Shown piece by piece: positions 5,934-13,145 of a DNA stretch of 16,494 nucleotides. The notes under the pieces were generated by a model. The model was not told where the DNA came from. It made no database searches and was given only the letters and a program-made list of their open reading frames with translations. Every line of letters begins with the position of its first letter. Position 1 is the stretch's first letter. The stretch covers positions 1 through 16,494 of the forward strand of contig JAFPPJ010000447.1 of NCBI GenBank assembly GCA_017410745.1. Reading direction: 5' to 3'. The translations under genes and the position numbers were made by a program. This stretch comes from Oscillospiraceae bacterium. GTDB taxonomy: Bacteria; Bacillota; Clostridia; Oscillospirales; Ruminococcaceae.

Positions 5934-7490
5934 ATGGATTTGGTGATCGGTATCCTTATAGGTGCGATCGTCGCTGGCTTGATAGCCGGTTTCGTATGTT
6001 TCAAGGCAGGCATCAAGTACCGCATGACACAGGCTGAGAGCGCCATAGGGTCTGCGGAAAAGGAAGCCGAGAGGATCATCGAGACGGCTAAGGAAGAAGC
6101 CGAGAGCAAGAAGAAGATAGCTCTGGTTGAAGCCAAGGATGAGATCCACAAGGACCGCACGGAACTTGAAAAAGAGATCAAGGACAGAAGGAACGAGCTT
6201 TCACGTCAGGAGAGGCGCGTTCAGCAGAAGGAAGAAAATCTTGACAAGAAGAATGACCAGTTCGAGAAGAAGGAAGAGCAGCTCCAGAAGAAGCTGAAGG
6301 CTGCCGACGAGAAGCTCGAGGAAGCTGAGAAGATCAAGAAGTCCGAGCTCGATGTGCTCGAGAAGATATCCCAGCTCACCACAGACCAGGCCAAGGAGCA
6401 GCTCATCAGTATGCTCGATGCCGAGCTCGTCCATGAGAAGGCTGTGCGCATACAGCAGTATGAGCAGCAGATCAAGGACTCCTGCGAGGAGAAGGCAAGA
6501 GGCCTTATCGCTCTTGCAGTATCAAAGTGCGCTGCCGATCAGGTGGCAGAGACTGCGGTCTCCGTAGTACCCCTCCCCTCCGATGAGATGAAGGGACGCA
6601 TAATCGGCCGCGAGGGCAGAAATATCCGCACACTTGAGACACTTACCGGCGTAGAGCTCATCATAGACGATACGCCCGAGGCCATCACCCTTTCATGTTT
6701 CGACCCTGCCCGCCGCGAGGTGGCAAGGATAGCGCTTGAGAAGCTCATTGCCGACGGGCGCATACATCCCGCAAGGATCGAGGAAATGGTGGACAAGGCA
6801 AAGCGCGAGGTCGAGCACCGCATCAAGCAGGAGGGCGAGCGCGCGATACTCGAGACCAATGTACACGGCATGAACCACGAGCTTGTCCGTCTCATAGGAA
6901 GGCTCCATTACAGGACATCCTACCGTCAGAACGTACTTACCCACTCCATCGAGGTGGCTCACCTCTGCGGCATCATGGCATCCGAGCTTGGCGTAGATGC
7001 ATCCATAGCACGCCGTGCAGGTCTTCTCCACGATGTGGGCAAGGCTCTCTCCTACGAGATAGAGGGCTCTCATGTACAGATAGGCGTGGATGTATGCCGC
7101 AAGTACAAGGAATCCCCCGAGATAATCCATGCGATAGAGGCGCATCACGGCGATGTGGAATGCCGCACGGTGATAGCAGCGCTCGTACAGGCAGCCGATG
7201 CAATATCCGCTGCACGCCCCGGTGCAAGGAACGAGAACTACGAGAACTATATCAAGCGTCTTGAGAAGCTCGAGGAGATATGCTCCTCCTATGAGGGCGT
7301 AGAGAAGTCCTATGCTATACAGGCAGGACGCGAGGTACGCATCATGGTCATCCCCGAGCAGGTGAACGACGAAAAGATGGTACTCGTTGCAAGGGAGATC
7401 GCAAAGCGCATCGAGAACGAGATGCAGTACCCCGGACAGATAAAGGTACATCTCATCAGAGAAAGCCGCGCGATAGAATACGCAAAGTGA
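5934..7490 (+). CDS. rny: Ribonuclease Y
   Basis: RNase Y is the membrane-anchored endoribonuclease that starts mRNA decay in many Firmicutes. The 518-residue product has the full family layout: an N-terminal membrane anchor (about 3-23), a long charged coiled coil (about 35-200, many KKEE-type heptads), a KH RNA-binding domain with GRIIGREGRN (221-230), and an HD phosphohydrolase domain with H337, the HD pair H366-D367, EAHHGD (402-407) and D422. The start is the ATG at 5934, with GGAGG (5921-5925) 8 nt upstream. The in-frame extension back to 5751 is rejected because it has no ribosome site and the family begins with the membrane helix. It is monocistronic, with a consensus promoter and a strong terminator. 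The long leader suggests post-transcriptional control, possibly including cleavage by RNase Y itself (inference). Confidence 0.97.
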   Translation: MDLVIGILIGAIVAGLIAGFVCFKAGIKYRMTQAESAIGSAEKEAERIIETAKEEAESKKKIALVEAKDEIHKDRTELEKEIKDRRNELSRQERRVQQKEENLDKKNDQFEKKEEQLQKKLKAADEKLEEAEKIKKSELDVLEKISQLTTDQAKEQLISMLDAELVHEKAVRIQQYEQQIKDSCEEKARGLIALAVSKCAADQVAETAVSVVPLPSDEMKGRIIGREGRNIRTLETLTGVELIIDDTPEAITLSCFDPARREVARIALEKLIADGRIHPARIEEMVDKAKREVEHRIKQEGERAILETNVHGMNHELVRLIGRLHYRTSYRQNVLTHSIEVAHLCGIMASELGVDASIARRAGLLHDVGKALSYEIEGSHVQIGVDVCRKYKESPEIIHAIEAHHGDVECRTVIAALVQAADAISAARPGARNENYENYIKRLEKLEEICSSYEGVEKSYAIQAGREVRIMVIPEQVNDEKMVLVAREIAKRIENEMQYPGQIKVHLIRESRAIEYAK

Positions 7491-7492
7491 TC

Positions 7493-7546
7493 ATATCCCC
7501 CGTATGTCGGAAGACAGTATGTCAGCCGATATACGGGGATATTTTT
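7493..7546 (+). terminator. rny terminator
   Basis: A long stem (arms 7493-7510 and 7526-7542, about 17 bp with one bulged C and a G-U pair, ATATCCCC...GGGGATAT) runs into TTTTT (7542-7546), beginning 2 nt after the rny stop codon. Confidence 0.9.
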
Positions 7547-7640
7547 GACCTTTAGGATATAGAGGCGGGAAAGTGTGGAGTCGCTGACAAGACATATTGG
7601 GTCATGACATAGGTGAGCTGAAATGACAGGTCGAGTATAT

Positions 7641-7697
7641 ACTCATTACTAATCACTCATTACTAATTCTGCATTATGCATTCTTCATTCTGCATTA
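7641..7697. repeat. Short AT-rich intergenic repeat cluster
   Basis: ACTCATTACTAAT occurs twice in tandem (7641-7653, 7655-7667), followed by two copies of ATTCTGCATTA (7666-7676, 7687-7697) around GCATTATGCATTC. This resembles the low-complexity ATTAGTAAT / GCATAATGCA mini-repeats scattered between genes in many clostridial genomes. It codes for nothing. The adjacent stretch 7547-7640 shows no feature I can name. Confidence 0.6.
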
Positions 7698-7735
7698 AAA
7701 AGCTCCCCGTATCATCCATTGCGGATGATACGGGG
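7697..7735 (-). terminator. Terminator of the GH5 cellulase gene
   Basis: A perfect 13-bp stem (7723-7735 with 7705-7717, loop of 5) is followed on the minus strand by AGC and five U residues (7697-7701). On the plus strand no T-tract follows, so it serves the minus-strand cellulase gene. Confidence 0.9.
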
Positions 7736-7758
7736 AAAGTGTCTGATCACTGATCGCT

Positions 7759-9477
7759 TTATGCGTTCTTGCCTGCTTCTGTGATCACATCAATGTATTC
7801 GGGGAAGTAGAACTCCTCTTTCGTCCTGTCGTACAGGCCGAAGTTCTCAGCGCCGGTATTTGCGCAGTTGTTGTCCCAGATTACGCAGGGGATGTGGTGC
7901 TCCTTGGCATTGCGGATGAAGAAGTCAGCCCATGCGTTGCGGTCTTCGGGATTGTCCTTGTTGGTAGCGCCCATCTCGCCGATGATAACGGCTCTGCCGT
8001 TCTTGATGAAGATGTCGTCGAGGGCGGTGAACATACCGAGGAGGCTGTTGCGGTCGGAATCCGTGAATGTGGAGGGACCGTTGCCGTCGCCTGCGAAAGA
8101 CCAGGGATTGTATGCGTGTACGGATATGATGACTCTCGGGTCATCGGGGAATGTGAAGTTGCGCAGCACGTTTGTGTCGGAGGTAGCGTTGTGAGCGGGG
8201 CACATGATGAAGCGGTATGCATTGTTGCCGCCTGTGGATCTGATGGTGTCTACGAGAGCCTGATTGAGCTCTGCAACTACTCTGCGCTCCTCTGTGGTGC
8301 CGCCCTGCCATTCCTTGGCAGAGCCCTTGGTGCGGGGTTCGTTGAGGGTCTCGAATATGAGCCTGTGGCCATAGCCGAGGAATCTTTCGGATATCTGCTT
8401 CCAGATGTTCTTCATTACCTTGAAGCTGTTCTCATATGCTGCCTCATCGGTGGTCATCTTCATTATGGGGAAGAGCTCCTCATCGTGATGAGTGTCGAGT
8501 ATGACGAACATCTGATTGTGGTATGCGTAGTTTACGACCTCCTGTACACGGTCGAGCCACTTGACATCTATCACGCCGTTGGCATCAACGTGCTTTGACC
8601 ACGATACGGGTATGCGCACGGTGTTGAAGCCTGCTGCCTTTATGTCGAGTATCATCTTCTGTGTGGTCTTGGGGTTGCCCCATGAGGTCTCTGTCATAAG
8701 GTTTGCGCTGCCTGTCGCATCGAGGGAGTTGCCCAGGTTCCAGCCGACAGTCATCTGTGCGGTGAGGTCGAGTGCGGAAAGAGTGGTATCGAAGTTGGGG
8801 AGTGCCTTGGCAGATACCTGTGCGGGCTGCTCCTCAGCCTTTTCCTCAGCCTTGGGCTCTTCGGCGGGCTTTTCCTCTGCGGTCTCCTCCGTCTTTGCGG
8901 GAGCAGCCGTGTCGGATACGCTGAAGGTTATGACAGCCTTGCAGCCCGAGCCGTCCGCCGCCTTTATGGTAAGGGTGGCAGTGCCTGCCTTGAGAGCGCC
9001 CACCTTGCCGTCCTTGCTTATGCTTATGACCGACTTGTCCGATACGGAGTAGCTCACGCCCTTGTAAGCCGCATCAGCGGGCTTGATCCCGGGCTTTGCC
9101 TCGTATATCTGGCCGGGTCTGAGCGTAACATTGGTATCCTTGACTACGATCTCGGATATGCGCTTGCCGACTCTGATGTTGACGGTCGCAGATGCCGCAG
9201 TATTGCGTATCTGAGCGGTGACAACGGCCTTGCCCTGGGATACGCCGATTATCTTGCCGTCCGCTACCGTGACGCACGGATCGGACGAGCTCCATGTAAG
9301 TTCGTCTGCCTTGGCGCCCGTCACCTTTGGAGTGAGCGTGATGCTCCTGCCCGGTGTAACGGTTATGGTCTTCGACCTGAAGCTGACAGCCGCATTCTCA
9401 GCAGAGACATTTACGCCTGTGAGCATCAGCGTGAGAGACATCACCGCTGCCGTGAGCAGTGAAATGAATTTTCTCAT
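7759..9477 (-). CDS. Secreted endoglucanase: signal peptide, two Big_2 domains, acidic linker, GH5 catalytic domain (probably subfamily 4)
   Basis: The 572-residue product is an exported glycoside hydrolase of family 5, hydrolysing beta-1,4-glucan or xyloglucan chains with retention. Order: signal peptide 1-26 (MRKF basic start, hydrophobic core, cleavage after VSA); two immunoglobulin-like Big_2 domains at about 31-103 and 107-188; a Glu/Pro/Ala/Lys-rich linker at 190-224; GH5 domain at 230-570. Catalytic-site motifs are MTVGWNLGNSLDA (242-254), HH 330-331, acid/base E380 in TLNEP, H454/Y456 in VHAY, and nucleophile E501 in IIGEMGA. The GWNLGNSLDA and ETSWGNP motifs resemble ruminococcal GH5_4 enzymes. 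No dockerin or carbohydrate-binding module is seen, so it is probably free or attached through its Big_2 region. The start at 9475-9477 has AAGGAG about 11 nt upstream, with a GGTGG closer in, and begins a proper signal peptide; a 60-residue in-frame extension to 9657 is rejected. Confidence 0.93.
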   Translation of the reverse strand: MRKFISLLTAAVMSLTLMLTGVNVSAENAAVSFRSKTITVTPGRSITLTPKVTGAKADELTWSSSDPCVTVADGKIIGVSQGKAVVTAQIRNTAASATVNIRVGKRISEIVVKDTNVTLRPGQIYEAKPGIKPADAAYKGVSYSVSDKSVISISKDGKVGALKAGTATLTIKAADGSGCKAVITFSVSDTAAPAKTEETAEEKPAEEPKAEEKAEEQPAQVSAKALPNFDTTLSALDLTAQMTVGWNLGNSLDATGSANLMTETSWGNPKTTQKMILDIKAAGFNTVRIPVSWSKHVDANGVIDVKWLDRVQEVVNYAYHNQMFVILDTHHDEELFPIMKMTTDEAAYENSFKVMKNIWKQISERFLGYGHRLIFETLNEPRTKGSAKEWQGGTTEERRVVAELNQALVDTIRSTGGNNAYRFIMCPAHNATSDTNVLRNFTFPDDPRVIISVHAYNPWSFAGDGNGPSTFTDSDRNSLLGMFTALDDIFIKNGRAVIIGEMGATNKDNPEDRNAWADFFIRNAKEHHIPCVIWDNNCANTGAENFGLYDRTKEEFYFPEYIDVITEAGKNA

Positions 9478-9580
9478 TGTTCCACCTTCTCCTTGTTGTT
9501 GTATTGCCCTGCCCCCCGTCAAGCGGTGTTGGTACAGGAATATCAGCGGCATACCGTCACCGGCATAGGCCGTTTGATAT

Positions 9581-9609
9581 ATCATAGCACATATATCGGT
9601 ATTTGTCAC
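9581..9609 (-). promoter_or_regulatory. Promoter of the GH5 gene
   Basis: On the minus strand GTGACA (9604-9609; 5/6 match) and TATGAT (9581-9586; 5/6) are 17 bp apart, with a TGC before the -10 box (extended -10). The predicted leader is about 97 nt. It lies inside the 194-bp gap after the GGDEF gene, so the cellulase can be expressed separately from the c-di-GMP genes. Confidence 0.68.
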
Positions 9610-9619
9610 TACCTTTTTT

Positions 9620-9642
9620 ACAATTATTTTGTGAATAATTGT
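9620..9642. promoter_or_regulatory. Perfect 9-bp inverted repeat upstream of the GH5 -35 box (candidate operator)
   Basis: ACAATTATT (9620-9628) and AATAATTGT (9634-9642) form a perfect dyad around a 5-bp centre, 10 bp upstream of the GH5 -35 box. On the minus strand A residues, not U residues, follow, so it is not a terminator of the GGDEF gene. Its place suits a transcription-factor site for the cellulase gene. Confidence 0.5.
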
Positions 9643-9671
9643 ATGTATATGATGCATTTTTCATAACGTGC

Positions 9672-11087
9672 TCATCCGATATGCTTCATGGACTTCTTCC
9701 GCTCGTACATATTGTAGTCTGCCCGCTTGAATACATCATCCGCGCAGGTGTCGCCCTCGCGGTAAAGTGCATAGCCCAGAGCGGCGGATATCCTCTCCCA
9801 CGGCTCGCGGGAGGTATCTGCGGAAAGCTCCGCTATGCGCCCGTCAAACTCCGCCGTCAGCGACTCGATGTTGTTGTAGTCGTTGTTGCGCAGTATCACC
9901 GCAAATTCATCGCCGCCTATGCGGAATACCGGCGAATGTGCGAATATATCGCATATCAGCCTGCTCAGCGTCACGATCGCGGTGTTGCCCCGTTCATGCC
10001 CGTAGCTGTCGTTTATGGACTTGAGGATGTTCAGGTCTATCATCGCTATGCCGAAGCGGGTATTGCCGTCGGCAAGGTCGGCATCTATGCGGCTTATCTC
10101 ATTGTCATAGGCAAGGCGGTTGCGTATGCCCGTGAGGGAATCCCTGTACGCCTGCTTCTGCATATCGTCGGCGTGCTGCCGTGCGCTGCTCAGCTGCTTT
10201 CGTGTCTGCGTCAGGTTCTTTACATAGGTCTCTATATCCTTCTCCATATTTATCATGGAGTGGAGGAGTATCTCCAGCTCATCGCCGGTACGGATATCGA
10301 GACTGCTGAAGGCGCTTTTCGCCCCGCCCCGGTTCTGACCGTACTTCTTTGCGGCATCCGAAAGCATATTGATAGGTCTTACTATGCGTACCCTTACATA
10401 TATTATGGCAAATATGCATATTATGGCAGTCATGACCATCAGCGTCATGCCGAGGGTCATAAGGAAGCGGCTCTCTTTCCCGAGCACGTCCGACATGCCG
10501 AGCTCTGCGGCGGCATAGCATATTATCCTGCCTTCATCGTCGTATACGGGCACGCAGGCTGCCGCCGTGCGTCCGTATTCGGGAGTGTCCGTGATATGGG
10601 CGGAGATGCCGCTCTGCGGGTCGGACAGATATGTATGTACGCTTTCCTCGAGGTATTCGATACGTCCGGGAGATGTGTCCTCTCCGCCCGCATCCGCGAT
10701 GTAGAGCACCGACTTTTCCTCGGGCAGGAGCATCACGATGTATACACTGTCCGCTTCGCTCACATACTGTATGCTGCGCAGGGACTTCTCCACCGTCATG
10801 TAGTCCTCTTCCACCGTCAGATGCATGAACTGCTCGGCGTAGTCGCCGTCGTCGCCCTCTTCTCCCGCAGTGCGGTATATCTGCATAGCCTTTGCAGATA
10901 CGGATGCGAGGGGCTCGGCGGGTACGGATACTGCGACTGTGGCAGCGAGCGAATCCGTGCTCTCAAGGTATTCGGCTTCGAGCATTTTGCTGACCACGGC
11001 ATTGCTGACACATATGCAGGCAACACTGAGAAGCAGGCCTATCAGTATGACAAGGATGACCATTTTTCTTCCCAATGACAGCTTCAC
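9672..11087 (-). CDS. Membrane-bound diguanylate cyclase with extracytoplasmic sensor region (GGDEF)
   Basis: The 471-residue protein should make cyclic di-GMP from two GTP. Layout: TM1 about 8-30; an extracytoplasmic sensor region about 31-205 (Cache-like by layout; the family is not proven); TM2 about 208-231; a HAMP-like region about 232-290; a short coiled segment; GGDEF domain about 312-470. The active-site motif is intact (RIGGDEF, 389-395), as are SLTGIRNRLAYD (317-328) and DLNILKSINDSYGHERGN (351-368). The inhibitory I-site RxxD expected 5 residues before GGDEF is FAHS here, so classical product inhibition is probably lost. The likely start is GTG (11085-11087), with AGGGG about 11 nt upstream; an internal ATG at codon 9 would clip TM1. 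It begins 37 nt after the EAL gene stop with no promoter in between, so the two are probably one operon. Confidence 0.9.
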   Translation of the reverse strand: MKLSLGRKMVILVILIGLLLSVACICVSNAVVSKMLEAEYLESTDSLAATVAVSVPAEPLASVSAKAMQIYRTAGEEGDDGDYAEQFMHLTVEEDYMTVEKSLRSIQYVSEADSVYIVMLLPEEKSVLYIADAGGEDTSPGRIEYLEESVHTYLSDPQSGISAHITDTPEYGRTAAACVPVYDDEGRIICYAAAELGMSDVLGKESRFLMTLGMTLMVMTAIICIFAIIYVRVRIVRPINMLSDAAKKYGQNRGGAKSAFSSLDIRTGDELEILLHSMINMEKDIETYVKNLTQTRKQLSSARQHADDMQKQAYRDSLTGIRNRLAYDNEISRIDADLADGNTRFGIAMIDLNILKSINDSYGHERGNTAIVTLSRLICDIFAHSPVFRIGGDEFAVILRNNDYNNIESLTAEFDGRIAELSADTSREPWERISAALGYALYREGDTCADDVFKRADYNMYERKKSMKHIG

Positions 11088-11124
11088 TTAAAGCATCACC
11101 CCTATCCTGAGGGTCTGTTTCATA

Positions 11125-12801
11125 TCATATATCGTAGCGGAAGCCTGCCAGCTTGCGCTCAAATTCGTCTGAGGGGAGCGGACGGTCGAATATGAAGCCC
11201 TGTGCCAGACGGCACTTGTTAGCACGGAGGAGCTCTATCTGTGCGGTCGTCTCCACGCCCTCCGCTATGCACTCGAAGCCCAGCTCGAGCGCCATGCTGA
11301 CCATGTGCCTGAACATGATGTCGGAGCACGCGCTGCTGTCGCCGTCCCCGGGCAGGAAGCAGCGGTCTATCTTGATAACGCTCCAGGGTATCTCGCGCAG
11401 GAGATTGAGAGAGGAGTAGCCCATGCCGAAGTCGTCAACGGATGTGGATATGCCCGCCTCGCTGAGGCCGCATACTATCCGCCTGAGATTGTCGAATTCC
11501 ACGAAGCTGGTGGTCTCGGTGAGCTCTATCTCGATATACTCATGGGGCACGCCATGCCTGTCGATCACTTCTTTTATATGGGTGAGCAGGTCAAGATCCA
11601 TCAGGTTCTTCCTTGACAGGTTCACGGATACCTTCACCGCTTTCCGCCCTTCATCGAGCCAGCGGCGTATATCCCGGCATACGGTGTCGAGCATATACAT
11701 ATCCAGCAGACATATGTCAGAATTCTGCTCGAGCACGGGTATGAACCGGGCGGGGAATACCAGACTGCCGTCGTGATGCCAGCGGCACAGAGCCTCTGCT
11801 CCGACTATCTCGCCCGTCATGATATCCACCTTGGGCTGATAGTGTGCGCAGAATTCCTGCTTTTCAAGCGCATCCTTGAACTTGGACTGTATGCGCAGCA
11901 TCTCGTCCTTCCTGCAGCCCATATTATCGTCGTAGAATACGATGCTCTCACTGCCGTTCTTTGCCTCGGCAGCCGCAGACATCACCTTGTCCATTATATC
12001 GTCGGTGGTGTCGAACTCATATCCGTCGGGGAGCACATATACTCCCGCAGTGGCGCGTATCATCACTCTTGCGACGGGATTGTCTGGCAAATTGACGGGT
12101 ATGCCCCTGAGGGCATCTATCACATCATTGAGCACATCCGTTTTGAACAGTGCAAGGAAGTTGTCGCCGCCCATCCTGCATACAAGGCCGCTGTTTCCCA
12201 CCAGCTCCTGTATGTGCTGATAGTGGGTGCGTATGATGGCGTCACCCGCTGCTCTCCCCACGTCTCTGTTGACAAGGGAGAAGTGCTGCAGATTGTATCT
12301 CGCCGCACAGTAGCCGTTTAGCTGATCGCGCTCCTGCAGCACCCACAGATTGCGCATGAAGAAGCGGATATTGCGGTAGCCGAACTCATCGTGGAACGCC
12401 AGCTGCTCCACCGTGCGCTGCAGCCTGTTGCGGCTGACGAAGCTGAGCAGTGCCCTGAGTACAAGGTCAACGCGCCTCATATCCTCGGCACTCAGCGGCG
12501 GCTCATCATTAGACACATACAGCGTGCCCTGTATTATGGCGCTCGTGCGTGTGATGAACCTGCGCTTGTGAAGTATGCGCTCACCTCTGCCGTTGTCGAA
12601 ATCCACCAGTATCTCGCCGTCGCCTATCTTCTCATGGGCAGGCGAGCGGTAGAATTCGGTGACACCCTTTGCGATGCCGAAGTAATTGCATATCTCCGAG
12701 AGCAGATCGACAAACTGCCCCCGGTCGAAATATTCGGGATCAGTAACCATGCTGATCATATTTTCAAACAGCTTAGAGAAGTATTCGGGTTCTCGTATCA
12801 T
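11125..12801 (-). CDS. Cyclic di-GMP phosphodiesterase (EAL) with degenerate GGDEF domain
   Basis: The 558-residue soluble protein should hydrolyse cyclic di-GMP to pGpG. Residues 1-130 are an unrecognised, possibly GAF-like sensor region. A GGDEF domain follows (about 135-292), with GGDNF at 211-215 in place of GGDEF and without the usual D-x-D-x-FKxIND motif, so it is most likely inactive as a cyclase, though it may still bind GTP. The EAL domain (about 303-550) keeps the catalytic set: EAL 336-338 in GAEALCRW, N394 in VSVNLSR, E426 and E429 in ELTE, DDFG (456-459) within loop 6 DDFGMGYSSL, K477 in IKID, and EGVE 514-517. The start at 12799-12801 follows GGAG at about 9 nt; a 21-codon extension to 12864 would overlap the promoter and is rejected. 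It is first in an operon with the membrane GGDEF cyclase and diverges from purA. Confidence 0.92.
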   Translation of the reverse strand: MIREPEYFSKLFENMISMVTDPEYFDRGQFVDLLSEICNYFGIAKGVTEFYRSPAHEKIGDGEILVDFDNGRGERILHKRRFITRTSAIIQGTLYVSNDEPPLSAEDMRRVDLVLRALLSFVSRNRLQRTVEQLAFHDEFGYRNIRFFMRNLWVLQERDQLNGYCAARYNLQHFSLVNRDVGRAAGDAIIRTHYQHIQELVGNSGLVCRMGGDNFLALFKTDVLNDVIDALRGIPVNLPDNPVARVMIRATAGVYVLPDGYEFDTTDDIMDKVMSAAAEAKNGSESIVFYDDNMGCRKDEMLRIQSKFKDALEKQEFCAHYQPKVDIMTGEIVGAEALCRWHHDGSLVFPARFIPVLEQNSDICLLDMYMLDTVCRDIRRWLDEGRKAVKVSVNLSRKNLMDLDLLTHIKEVIDRHGVPHEYIEIELTETTSFVEFDNLRRIVCGLSEAGISTSVDDFGMGYSSLNLLREIPWSVIKIDRCFLPGDGDSSACSDIMFRHMVSMALELGFECIAEGVETTAQIELLRANKCRLAQGFIFDRPLPSDEFERKLAGFRYDI

Positions 12802-12832
12802 GCTGATCACTCCGTTATACATATTCGTATAC

Positions 12833-12861
12833 ATTATAACATAAATTATCAAAATATACAA
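12833..12861 (-). promoter_or_regulatory. Promoter of the EAL-GGDEF operon
   Basis: A perfect TATAAT (12833-12838, minus strand) is preceded by TGT (extended -10). The -35 box is weak (TTGTAT, 12856-12861, 17-bp spacing). An inverted repeat GTTATA/TATAAC (12814-12819 with 12835-12840) spans the -10 box and start site and could be an operator. The leader is about 25 nt. Confidence 0.6.
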
Positions 12862-12931
12862 CACAATATTTTATCGAATGCTTAAAATAGTGATTTTACC
12901 TATACGGGAGTATGATTTATAGTTGTTTTGA

Positions 12932-13010
12932 ACAAAGCGGGCAAGGCAGATAAGGTGTTGGGCTTATATGTGCCGTCCTATGCTCCGTGACGGGCACATA
13001 TCTGCCCGCT
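12932..13010. other. Large nested inverted-repeat element between the divergent EAL and purA promoters
   Basis: Three pairings compete for the same right arm: AGCGGGCA (12936-12943) with TGCCCGCT (13003-13010), GGCAGATA (12945-12952) with TATCTGCC (12999-13006), and ATATGTGCC (12966-12974) with GGCACATAT (12993-13001). The left edge ACAAAGCGGGCA (12932-12943) recurs, inverted, at 4043-4054. The element lies upstream of both known promoters, so neither would transcribe it. It could be an unrecognised small RNA gene or a degraded miniature mobile or repeat element. No U-tract or target-site duplication is evident. Confidence 0.4.
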
Positions 13011-13022
13011 CGGATGCGTATA

Positions 13023-13045
13023 GGGTAACAGTCGGCTTTGTCGAC
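13023..13045 (+). repeat. Copy 1 of a 23-bp hairpin motif (upstream of purA)
   Basis: GGGTAACAGTCGG, then CTTTG, T and CGAC, matches 15493-15515 at 21 of 23 positions. It folds as a 6-bp stem with a TTT loop. The two differing positions face each other in that stem (G-U here, C-G in the other copy). It ends 20 bp before the purA -35 box. Confidence 0.55.
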
Positions 13046-13064
13046 CTGAATTGTTAAAAATTCC

Positions 13065-13093
13065 TTGACATATGGGGAATTATGTAGTATAAT
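13065..13093 (+). promoter_or_regulatory. purA promoter, perfect sigma-A consensus
   Basis: TTGACA (13065-13070), a 17-bp spacer and TATAAT (13088-13093) match the consensus at every position. AATTCC (13059-13064) and GGAATT (13076-13081) form an inverted repeat around the -35 box, a possible repressor site. Confidence 0.88.
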
Positions 13094-13103
13094 GAAGAGT
13101 GGG

Positions 13104-13119
13104 CGTGTTTGGAAACACG
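13104..13119 (+). other. Short leader hairpin of purA
   Basis: CGTGTT/AACACG with loop TGGA forms a 6-bp hairpin only a few bases into the predicted transcript. It could be a 5'-end stabilising stem. There is no U-tract after it, and the 46-nt leader is too short for a known purine riboswitch. Confidence 0.4.
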
Positions 13120-13145
13120 ACATGTTAAAGAAATGAGGAATACAA

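Noticed and set aside
9478..9657. 60-residue N-terminal extension of the GH5 protein
   Set aside because: It would place the promoter inside the gene and bury the signal peptide. The ATG at 9475-9477 has a good ribosome site.
9639..11078. 479-codon plus-strand open frame opposite the GGDEF gene
   Set aside because: It is a shadow frame; the minus strand holds a complete GGDEF protein with intact motifs.
12802..12864. 21-codon extension of the EAL gene
   Set aside because: It contains the TATAAT box, and GGAG is correctly spaced only from the ATG at 12799-12801.
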